Source: Phoenicibacter sp963592435 (GTDB lineage: Bacteria; Actinomycetota; Coriobacteriia; Coriobacteriales; Eggerthellaceae). Taken from it: a stretch of DNA of 22,308 nt. The stretch covers positions 1 to 22,308 of the forward strand of contig CAVAWT010000028.1 in NCBI GenBank assembly GCA_963592435.1, given 5' to 3'. The position numbers and the translations under genes were made by a program. The notes beneath the pieces are model-generated. The model worked only from the letters and a program-made list of their open reading frames with translations. It made no database searches and was not told where the DNA came from. Positions 14,907 through 21,240 of this stretch are shown piece by piece; within the stretch, counting starts at the first letter, position 1; every line of letters starts with the position of its first letter.

Positions 14907-15638
14907 ATGGCAAACATAAACAAAAACGCTGGCTTTGGAGCCACGATAAACGGACTTCACACATACAGGGATTTTGGCTTGGTGGTAAGCAACACCGATG
15001 TGGTTGGAACGCCTGCCGTCAAGACGAACATAATCGAGGTGCCAGGTTCATCTGTGCGAATTGACTTAACAGAAACTCTCNNNNNNNNNNNNNNNNNNNN
15101 NNNNNNNNNNNNNNNNNNNNNNNNNNNNNNNNNNNNNNNNNNNNNNNNNNNNNNNNNNNNNNNNNNNNNNNNNNNNNNNNNNNNNNNNNNNNNNNNNNNN
15201 NNNNNNNNNNNNNNNNNNNNNNNNNNNNNNNNNNNNNNNNNNNNNNNNNNNNNNNNNNNNNNNNNNNNNNNNNNNNNNNNNNNNNNNNNNNNNNNNNNNN
15301 NNNNNNNNNNNNNNNNNNNNNNNNNNNNNNNNNNNNNNNNNNNNNNNNNNNNNNNNNNNNNNNNNNNNNNNNNNNNNNNNNNNNNNNNNNNNNNNNNNNN
15401 NNNNNNNNNNNNNNNNNNNNNNNNNNNNNNNNNNNNNNNNNNNNNNNNNNNNNNNNNNNNNNNNNNNNNNNNNNNNNNNNNNNNNNNNNNNNNNNNNNNN
15501 NNNNNNGGCTCTAGCAAATACACGCTCAAGAACGGCTCAAACAAATTCAGCGACCTTGTAATTCCAACTGTCGGAGCCACTCTCAAGTTCACAGGTACGT
15601 TCACGCTAACAGTAATCTTTCAAGGCATGAGTTTATAG
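14907..15638 (+). CDS. Distal tail protein (Dit), middle masked
   Basis: The N-terminal 58 and C-terminal 44 residues are visible. The N-terminus FGATINGLHTYRDFGLVVSNTDVV and KTNIIEVPGSSVRIDLTETL match the distal tail family, which forms the hub ring joining tail tube to tip. The C-terminus ends in a strand-rich segment TLKFTGTFTLTVIFQGMSL. The 426-base N run (15081-15506) is a multiple of three and the frame is kept, giving 243 residues, close to the family's usual size. It starts 7 bases after the tape-measure stop and is followed 11 bases later by the tail endopeptidase gene. Confidence 0.85.
   Translation: MANINKNAGFGATINGLHTYRDFGLVVSNTDVVGTPAVKTNIIEVPGSSVRIDLTETLXXXXXXXXXXXXXXXXXXXXXXXXXXXXXXXXXXXXXXXXXXXXXXXXXXXXXXXXXXXXXXXXXXXXXXXXXXXXXXXXXXXXXXXXXXXXXXXXXXXXXXXXXXXXXXXXXXXXXXXXXXXXXXXXXXXXXXXXXXXXXXGSSKYTLKNGSNKFSDLVIPTVGATLKFTGTFTLTVIFQGMSL
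15081..15506. other. Run of 426 N (unknown sequence) inside the distal tail gene
   Basis: The sequence is masked or an assembly gap. The length is divisible by three and consistent with an intact reading frame across it. Confidence 1.
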
Positions 15639-15649
15639 GGGGCATATAA

Positions 15650-17638
15650 ATGTATAAAGTTTATCTTGACGAGCAGGTAATCTATGAGCCAGCAAACGCA
15701 GATCTTGCAATCATCAATCCAAAGCTCGAACTTGCTCTAAACAAAAGTGGTTCTTTTACCTGTGAAATTCCGTCCACCAATCCGCTCTATTCAAGCGTGC
15801 AGGAACTCACCTCAAAGGTGCGAGTTGAGCGTGATGGAACACCCATTTTTTATGGTCGCGTTGTGTCAGTTGAAAAAGACTTCTATGGCACAAAGACGCT
15901 CACTTGTGAAGGTGAGTTGGCTTATCTGCTCGATTCAATTCAACCTCCAAAGAAATATCAAAACGTAACAATGCGTGGGTTTCTCACTTCCATTTTGAGC
16001 AACCACAACGCATCTGTTGAAGCAGACAAAACTCTCACGCTTGGCATGGTGACGGTAACAGACACAAACGACAGCCTTTATCGCTTCACGAACTGGGAGA
16101 CCACGCTTGATGTTTTGCAAGACAAGCTGATAGATTCGCTTGGTGGATACATCCGCGTGCGCCATGTAGGCACCACCCGTTATCTTGACTACATCGAAGA
16201 TTACGACAACACGAACACGCAAACCATATCCTTCGGTGAAAACTTGCTCGACTACACAGACGACCTTGACGCTAGTGAAGTGGCTACACGCATCATTCCA
16301 CTAGGTGCTCGCCTTGACGAGAGCCCCATTGAAGGCTTGGAAGCATACACGACAATCGAGTCGGTGAACTCTGGCAAGACCTACGTTGAGTCAACCTCAG
16401 CACAGAAGGTCTATGGCATAGTTACGAGAACGGTGAACTTTGAAGATGTAACCGTGCCTGCCAACCTTAAAACCAAGGGTCAGAAATACCTCGAGGACAC
16501 GCAGTTTTCAAACATCGCAATCACGGCTCGTGCGATTGACCTAAACATGACGGATGCCACATTTGAAGCCATCAAGTTAGGCGATAGCATTCGCGTTATT
16601 TCTAAACCGCATGGCATGGACAGGTTCTTTCCTGTGACCTCTCTTACTTTGCACCTTGACGCACCCGAGCAAAACGAGATAACGCTTGGCACGTCTGTGA
16701 AGGCTGGCTTGGCAGAGCGTTCCACATCTGAAAACAGAAGTTTGATTGCAAAAATAGAGAACCTGCCAGCGCAATCCGACACGCTTCGCATGGCAAAAGA
16801 TAACGCAACAGCACTCATCACGGCTGCCACAACAGGACATGTTGTAACGCGACCGAATGAAATTCTCATCATGGACACTGAAGATAAAGCGACAGCGAAA
16901 AAGGTGTGGAGGTGGAACTTAAACGGACTGGGTTATTCAAAGACGGGATACTCTGGCACTTATGGAACAGCAATCACCATGAACGGAGCCATTGTGGCTG
17001 ACTACATTACCACAGGCACCTTGACGGCAGATGTCATTAAGGCAGGCACCATTCAAGATAAGGCTTCCAACATTTCATGGAACATGGCAACGGGTGCTTT
17101 AACAGCAAAGAGCCTGTCTATCAACTCCACCAACTTCAAGCTCACAACCGCAGGCAACATCACTGCCACCAATGCCACGCTTTCAGGCTCACTCACAGCA
17201 GAGTCAGGCAAGCAGAAGGTGTCAATCAGGTATGGCAAGATGGCTATCACCTATAACTCCAAAGAACTGGGTTTAATTGGTGGCAACTCTATGAGCAGCG
17301 ACTCGAGCAAGTGTGGCTTGAACTTTGACCTTGAATACACGGGCGACTACATGACATGGGCGGCTCAGCCTTCTAGCGGCACGTCTTATGACATGAAGCT
17401 CACCTACGCTAGGTCGTCATTTTCAAACTTCACGGCTGGAGCCTTGAACGCTGGATGCGATTTAGATATGCACGGACACAAAATCACCAACATCACATGG
17501 GATCCAAGGGGTGTCACGGGCACTTGCAATTTCGTGCGCATCGTGCAGATGAACTCGAACGGCACCGTTCAAACATGGTCAAACGGCAACAAGATGCAAT
17601 TCAAAAACGGTCTTTTGATTGCAGGAACTTTTAGTTAG
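15650..17638 (+). CDS. Tail tip protein, prophage endopeptidase-tail (Tal) family
   Basis: This is a 662-residue protein. Residues 1-350 follow the tail-hub pattern of phage T4 gp27/Tal proteins: LELALNKSGSFTCEIPSTNP, GTPIFYGRVVSVEKDFYGTKTLTCEGELAYLLDSIQPP, LDVLQDKLIDSLGGYIRVRH, RYLDYIEDYDNTNTQTISFGENLLDYT, RIIPLGARLDE and a LGDSIRVISKPHGMD strand near 310. Residues about 400-520 are a Gly/Thr/Ala-rich stem (GAIVADYITTGTLTADVIKAGTIQDK). Repeated 'adyittGtltad' units of this kind form trimeric beta-helical shafts. The rest is a beta-rich C-terminal domain. The family name implies cell-wall hydrolysis, but I see no clear NlpC/P60 or metallopeptidase motif, so a structural/receptor role is safer. 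Confidence 0.87.
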   Translation: MYKVYLDEQVIYEPANADLAIINPKLELALNKSGSFTCEIPSTNPLYSSVQELTSKVRVERDGTPIFYGRVVSVEKDFYGTKTLTCEGELAYLLDSIQPPKKYQNVTMRGFLTSILSNHNASVEADKTLTLGMVTVTDTNDSLYRFTNWETTLDVLQDKLIDSLGGYIRVRHVGTTRYLDYIEDYDNTNTQTISFGENLLDYTDDLDASEVATRIIPLGARLDESPIEGLEAYTTIESVNSGKTYVESTSAQKVYGIVTRTVNFEDVTVPANLKTKGQKYLEDTQFSNIAITARAIDLNMTDATFEAIKLGDSIRVISKPHGMDRFFPVTSLTLHLDAPEQNEITLGTSVKAGLAERSTSENRSLIAKIENLPAQSDTLRMAKDNATALITAATTGHVVTRPNEILIMDTEDKATAKKVWRWNLNGLGYSKTGYSGTYGTAITMNGAIVADYITTGTLTADVIKAGTIQDKASNISWNMATGALTAKSLSINSTNFKLTTAGNITATNATLSGSLTAESGKQKVSIRYGKMAITYNSKELGLIGGNSMSSDSSKCGLNFDLEYTGDYMTWAAQPSSGTSYDMKLTYARSSFSNFTAGALNAGCDLDMHGHKITNITWDPRGVTGTCNFVRIVQMNSNGTVQTWSNGNKMQFKNGLLIAGTFS

Positions 17639-17656
17639 TAAAGGAGATTTTTAGAG

Positions 17657-17830
17657 ATGGAAGAATACACATTTGACGACGCAGAGGTTGAGGAAAGCAA
17701 ACCAACCACGCCAACAGAAACCCACGCAAGGCCGCAGGTTGGAACGGCAAGTCTTGCTTCAACGGACTCAGCTCGTCTTGATGAACTCGAAGAGCGAGTT
17801 TCAGCACTAGAAGCACTAGTTGGCATTTAG
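17657..17830 (+). CDS. Small acidic phage protein, 57 residues
   Basis: A short gene between the tail-tip and fibre genes. AAGGAG at 17641-17646 lies 10 bases before the ATG. The protein begins MEEYTFDDAEVEESKP, has a Pro/Thr-rich middle, and ends in a leucine-patterned amphipathic helix (RLDELEERVSALEALVGI) suited to trimeric coiled-coil assembly. It ends in TAG that overlaps the AGGAGG ribosome site of the next gene. Its place and shape match small tail-associated proteins found in this slot. The function is unknown. Confidence 0.72.
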   Translation: MEEYTFDDAEVEESKPTTPTETHARPQVGTASLASTDSARLDELEERVSALEALVGI

Positions 17831-17842
17831 GAGGTATAAGCA

Positions 17843-18082
17843 ATGCAAGAGTCACCTTTGATGATTAGGCTTGATAAAGCAAAAAACGAACTTAGATATT
17901 CTGTGAACTCAATCGCCACAAAATACGACCTGCCAGGTTATTTAATCGACCTCGTGATGACCTCAGTTCTCTGCGAGGAGCGAGGTCAGCGTCTATCGCT
18001 TATGAGTGAGCAGATTACGATTGAAGAAGATAAGGAGGAGGAGCAAAATGGCAAGCATAGACCCGTATCTGAACAAGATTAA
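17843..18082 (+). CDS. Small conserved phage protein of unknown function
   Basis: This is a 79-residue protein. The core, MIRLDKAKNELRYSVNSIATKYDLPGYLIDLVMTSVLCEERGQ, is a helix, a turn around YDLPGYL, and a second helix. I recognise the pattern (LD.AK.EL...VN.I..KY.LPGYL.D.....VL.E.R) from small proteins next to tail-fibre genes in Gram-positive prophages. The tail is acidic (EEDKEEEQ). AGGAGG lies about 8 bases before the ATG. It overlaps the next gene by 35 bases, and that gene's ribosome site AAGGAGGAGGAG encodes this protein's acidic tail. Confidence 0.75.
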   Translation: MQESPLMIRLDKAKNELRYSVNSIATKYDLPGYLIDLVMTSVLCEERGQRLSLMSEQITIEEDKEEEQNGKHRPVSEQD

Positions 18083-18691
18083 ACAAGCCATCTATGGCAA
18101 GGACGTGCGCACATCAATCTGTGACGCAATCAGCGCAATCAATGTACAGGCTGACTCTGTAACGTCTGCTGAAAGCGCACGCGTCAGTGCAGAGAAAACA
18201 CGTGTCTCAAATGAGAACACTCGCAAAACTAACGAAACAAAAAGAGTCAGTGCAGAAAGTGCAAGAACCACTGAGTTCAACCGACTAACTGATAAAGTGG
18301 ATGCGCTCTATGAGGAGATGAAGAAGGCAATCGGCACAGGCGTTAACTTCAACACCATCTATCCTGTCGGCTCTATTTTCATGTCTACCACTAGCACAAA
18401 CCCTGCCACTTATTTTGGTGGCACATGGGAGGCGTGGGCGCAAGGCAGAGTTGTGCTAGGTGTTGGCTCAAACGGCACCACCAACTACACAACTGCAAAC
18501 TCAACAGGTGGTGCTGAGTCGGTCAGCCACTATCATACGTCCGCCACATCGGGCACGCCTTCGACCACATCCACTGGCTCTCCTTCTTCAAATGCGACGG
18601 GTGCGTCGACTGGAAGCACTGGTGTGCCCTCAACGAGTATAACTGGTGCCGCCACAGGAAGCACCGGCGCTGCAACTGGAAGTACGGGTGC
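18048..18691 (+). CDS. Tail fibre / receptor-binding protein (3' end hidden in N run)
   Basis: 214 residues are visible. Residues 1-32 (MASIDPYLNKIKQAIYGKDV, then ICDAISAIN) are the baseplate-attachment motif of upper baseplate/fibre proteins. Residues 41-75 are five exact heptads with Glu and Arg at fixed places (Glu 42, 49, 56, 63, 70; Arg 45, 52, 59, 66, 73), a coiled-coil shaft. YPVGSIFMSTTSTNPATYFGGTWE (105-128) is the Gp10/collar-type fibre motif. HYH at 161-163 is followed by Ser/Thr/Gly repeats (ATGSTG units) up to the gap. The start at 18048 follows AAGGAGGAGGAG; the upstream in-frame start at 18006 is unsupported. If the 430-base gap length is real, the frame continues to a TGA at 19185-19187, but those last codons look non-coding and the true stop is probably in the gap. 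Confidence 0.87.
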
Positions 18692-19121
18692 NNNNNNNNN
18701 NNNNNNNNNNNNNNNNNNNNNNNNNNNNNNNNNNNNNNNNNNNNNNNNNNNNNNNNNNNNNNNNNNNNNNNNNNNNNNNNNNNNNNNNNNNNNNNNNNNN
18801 NNNNNNNNNNNNNNNNNNNNNNNNNNNNNNNNNNNNNNNNNNNNNNNNNNNNNNNNNNNNNNNNNNNNNNNNNNNNNNNNNNNNNNNNNNNNNNNNNNNN
18901 NNNNNNNNNNNNNNNNNNNNNNNNNNNNNNNNNNNNNNNNNNNNNNNNNNNNNNNNNNNNNNNNNNNNNNNNNNNNNNNNNNNNNNNNNNNNNNNNNNNN
19001 NNNNNNNNNNNNNNNNNNNNNNNNNNNNNNNNNNNNNNNNNNNNNNNNNNNNNNNNNNNNNNNNNNNNNNNNNNNNNNNNNNNNNNNNNNNNNNNNNNNN
19101 NNNNNNNNNNNNNNNNNNNNN
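18692..19121. other. Run of 430 N (unknown sequence)
   Basis: The sequence is masked or an assembly gap that begins inside the Ser/Thr/Gly repeat of the tail-fibre gene. It probably hides the fibre C-terminus and stop. It is too short for both a fibre tip and an endolysin gene. Confidence 1.
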
Positions 19122-19158
19122 AAAGATGGGCAACTTTTTTTGAATTTTTCTGTTCAAA
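19122..19158 (+). terminator. Possible 3' arm and T-tract of a terminator after the tail-fibre gene
   Basis: The first known bases after the gap read AAAGATGGGCAAC, followed by seven T and then GAATTTTT. A GC-containing arm running into a T-tract is what the right half of a Rho-independent terminator looks like. The left arm (expected GTTGCCCATCTTT) would lie in the N run, so this cannot be confirmed. Confidence 0.35.
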
Positions 19159-19171
19159 ACCACAAAAACCT

Positions 19172-19216
19172 TCCAGTGGATGGGTGAAGGACAAAAAAAC
19201 CAAACCCACCACTGGA
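19172..19216 (+). promoter_or_regulatory. Long hairpin overlapping the ribosome site of the HTH/zinc-finger gene
   Basis: TCCAGTGG-A-TGGGT (19172-19185) pairs with ACCCACCACTGGA (19204-19216): 13 bp with one bulged A and an 18-base A-rich loop. GGAGG (19214-19218) of the next gene's ribosome site overlaps the 3' arm, so the fold would partly block translation start at 19225. There is no T-run, so it is not a simple terminator. Confidence 0.55.
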
Positions 19217-19224
19217 GGTGTGCT

Positions 19225-19635
19225 ATGACAGACAAACAAATACAAGAACTCACACGCATGCGTCAAGAAAACGCAGGCTATGCCCACATCGCAAAAGCAC
19301 TCGGTCTAACGAAGTCGCAAGTGTCGGGCTATTGTAAACGCCACGGTCTTGACGGACATCTCGCTTCCAACTCACGCGCCACAACCACACCTGGCTTTTG
19401 CAAGTGCTGTGGCGCTCCCTTATCTCAAAAACCTAAAACTAAAACTTCTCTTTTCTGCTCCTCTGCCTGCAGACAGGCTTGGTGGAACGCTCACTTAAGC
19501 CAAGTAAACAGACGAGCTTTCTATGACATCACCTGTGCTGGCTGTGGCAGAACATTTCAATCCTACGGCAACAAAACACGCAAGTTTTGCTCTCACGCTT
19601 GCTACATCAACCACCGTTTTCACAAAGGAGACTAG
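19225..19635 (+). CDS. HTH and double zinc-finger protein of integrative elements (often labelled sigma-70-like)
   Basis: This is a 136-residue protein. Residues 3-44 are a helix-turn-helix (QIQELTRMRQENAGYAHIAKAL, then GLTKSQVSGYCKRHGL), like the region-4 fold that earns these proteins the 'sigma-70' label. Two zinc-binding units follow, each Cx2C...Cx3C: CKCC...CSSAC with an RQAWWNAHLSQVNRR helix, and CAGC...CSHAC with YINHRFH. The family recurs directly upstream of a SHOCT protein and large serine recombinases on Gram-positive elements, as here. A DNA-binding role in control of recombination is inferred, not shown. The ATG at 19225 follows GGAGGTG at good spacing; the frame extends upstream only into the hairpin region. 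Confidence 0.85.
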   Translation: MTDKQIQELTRMRQENAGYAHIAKALGLTKSQVSGYCKRHGLDGHLASNSRATTTPGFCKCCGAPLSQKPKTKTSLFCSSACRQAWWNAHLSQVNRRAFYDITCAGCGRTFQSYGNKTRKFCSHACYINHRFHKGD

Positions 19636-19639
19636 AGCC

Positions 19640-19831
19640 ATGACTACCAAACAATATGAAGCAGAGTTCATCTATCAGATGTCTATCTCGCATTTCAAAA
19701 GCATGCTAAAGCGAGGGCTTATAACGCCTGAGCAATATGGCAGAGCCAACGCAAATTTGCTCAAGAAATATAAGCCATTGCTTGGCAAACTATTCTCAGA
19801 TTCTGCTTGCAATTTTGAAGGTTTAGAGTGA
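19640..19831 (+). CDS. SHOCT-like small protein
   Basis: This is a 63-residue protein, MTTKQYEAEFIYQMSISHFKSML, then KRGLITPEQYGRANANLLKKYKPLLGKL. The 'L...G.IT.EEY......L..KY.P.lg.L' helical pair is the SHOCT-type motif seen between the zinc-finger protein and the recombinases in this conserved module. AAAGGAG precedes the ATG by about 9 bases, and the gene begins 4 bases after the previous stop. The open frame extends upstream (to 19523) but overlaps the zinc-finger gene and lacks a ribosome site. The role is unknown; it may act as a small accessory factor of the recombinases. Confidence 0.8.
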   Translation: MTTKQYEAEFIYQMSISHFKSMLKRGLITPEQYGRANANLLKKYKPLLGKLFSDSACNFEGLE

Positions 19832-19835
19832 TGTA

Positions 19836-19857
19836 TATGAGTATCAATTAACTCATA
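19836..19857. promoter_or_regulatory. Inverted repeat upstream of the first recombinase gene
   Basis: TATGAGT (19836-19842) and ACTCATA (19851-19857) are perfect inverted repeats separated by 8 bases (ATCAATTA), ending directly at the AAAGGAG ribosome site. They could be an operator or an RNA hairpin limiting recombinase expression. Confidence 0.4.
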
Positions 19858-19872
19858 AAAGGAGCGTTTGAC

Positions 19873-21240
19873 GTGGCAAAACAAGTAAAACAAATACAAA
19901 AACAAGGGCCTTTAATTAAGCGTCAAAAACGCGTGTGCGCTTATGCCCGCGTGTCCATGGAAACAGAGCGACTCAACCACTCGCTTTTTCAGCAAGTGAA
20001 CTATTACTCAAAGCTCATCAAAGAAAATCCCGAGTGGAGGTTTTGCGGGGTCTATGCAGACAACGGCATCACGGGCACGAAAAACACTCGCGATGAATTT
20101 CAGAAAATGCTTCAAGCCTGTCGAGCTGGTGAGGTTGACATTGTGCTCACAAAATCCATCTCACGCTTTGCTAGAAATACGCTCGATTTACTAGAGGTCG
20201 TGCGTGAGTTAAAAGCCTTAGGTGTTGAGGTTCGCTTCGAGAAAGAAAACATCAACACGCTTACATCTGATGGAGAGTTAATGCTCACGCTTTTGGCATC
20301 TTTCGCTCAAGAAGAAGCACGCTCGATTTCAGAGAACGTTAAATGGGGCACGAGAAAACGCTTCAAGCAAGGAATACCAAATGGTCGCTTTAGAATCTTT
20401 GGCTATGAGTGGCAAGGCACGCACTTAGTTGTTGTGCCTGATGAAGCAAAGGTTGTAAAGCGGATATTTGAGAATTTCTTGGAAGGTAAATCGCGCCTTG
20501 AAACAGAGCGAGAACTGAACGGTGAAGGCATCACAACTCGTGCAGGCTGCAAATGGCAGGACTCCAACATCAAATGCGTCTTGAACAACATAACCTACAC
20601 TGGCAACTTACTCTTTCAAAAGGAATACATCAAAGACCCAATCACAAAGAAGCGTTGCAAAAATAAAGGTGAGTTGCCACAGTACTTCATCGAAAACTCA
20701 CATGAAGCCATCATTGATTATGACACTTGGAAGTTTGTCCAAGACGAGATGGAGCGCAGGCGTGAGTTGGGGCCTCTCGCAAACAAGAGCCTTAACACCT
20801 GCTGTTTTACAGGCAAGATTAAATGCCCTTATTGCGGCTTAAGCTACATGCACTCGCAACGCAAAAGCAATGTTCGCAAAGAAGATATATGGGTGTGTGG
20901 TTCTCGCAAAAAGAAAAAGGTCGGTGACGGCTGTCCTGTTGGCGGCACCATCAACCATAAAAAGCTAAAAGAAACATGCGCCCGTGTTCTAGGACTTGAT
21001 GAATTTGACGAGGCTGTGTTCCTAGAGAAAGTCGACTTCATAGAGGTCAAGCAACGTTATGAACTCACCTTCCATATGAAAGACGGCACGGTTGTTGTGA
21101 GTGAGTGCATAAACACAGGACATCAAGATTGCTGGACGGCAGAAGCAAGGCAAAGAAAAAGTGAATATATGAAAAAGCGATGGAAAGAAAAGAGGCAAAA
21201 TGGCTCAGACAAAAACAGTAAAGACGATACCTGCAACTAA
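19873..21240 (+). CDS. Large serine recombinase 1 (site-specific integrase/excisionase)
   Basis: This is a 455-residue protein. The N-terminal catalytic domain (about 20-160) has CAYARVSMETERL with nucleophile Ser28, YADNGITGTKNTRDEFQKML, VDIVLTKSISRFARNTLD with the conserved Arg residues, and LMLTLLASFAQEEARSISENVKWG. The recombinase domain (about 170-290) includes GYEW...VPDEAKVVKRIFENFLEGKS and the GITTRAGCKWQDSNIKCVLNNITYTGNLLFQK helix. A zinc ribbon follows (CPYC around 318-321, then two later Cys), and a basic C-terminus. It should cut and rejoin attachment sites by a 5'-phosphoserine intermediate. It starts with GTG at 19873, 8 bases after GGAG. Its last 41 bases overlap the second recombinase. 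Confidence 0.95.
   Translation: MAKQVKQIQKQGPLIKRQKRVCAYARVSMETERLNHSLFQQVNYYSKLIKENPEWRFCGVYADNGITGTKNTRDEFQKMLQACRAGEVDIVLTKSISRFARNTLDLLEVVRELKALGVEVRFEKENINTLTSDGELMLTLLASFAQEEARSISENVKWGTRKRFKQGIPNGRFRIFGYEWQGTHLVVVPDEAKVVKRIFENFLEGKSRLETERELNGEGITTRAGCKWQDSNIKCVLNNITYTGNLLFQKEYIKDPITKKRCKNKGELPQYFIENSHEAIIDYDTWKFVQDEMERRRELGPLANKSLNTCCFTGKIKCPYCGLSYMHSQRKSNVRKEDIWVCGSRKKKKVGDGCPVGGTINHKKLKETCARVLGLDEFDEAVFLEKVDFIEVKQRYELTFHMKDGTVVVSECINTGHQDCWTAEARQRKSEYMKKRWKEKRQNGSDKNSKDDTCN

Noticed and set aside
18541..18691. CRISPR or other nucleotide repeat array in the fibre gene
   Set aside because: The repeats are in-frame Ser/Thr/Gly codon repeats of a fibre stem with diverged bases, not spacer-repeat units.
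18523..19287. Reverse ORFs spanning the third N run
   Set aside because: They are open only because N codons are treated as non-stop; the flanking protein has no resemblance to a family I know.
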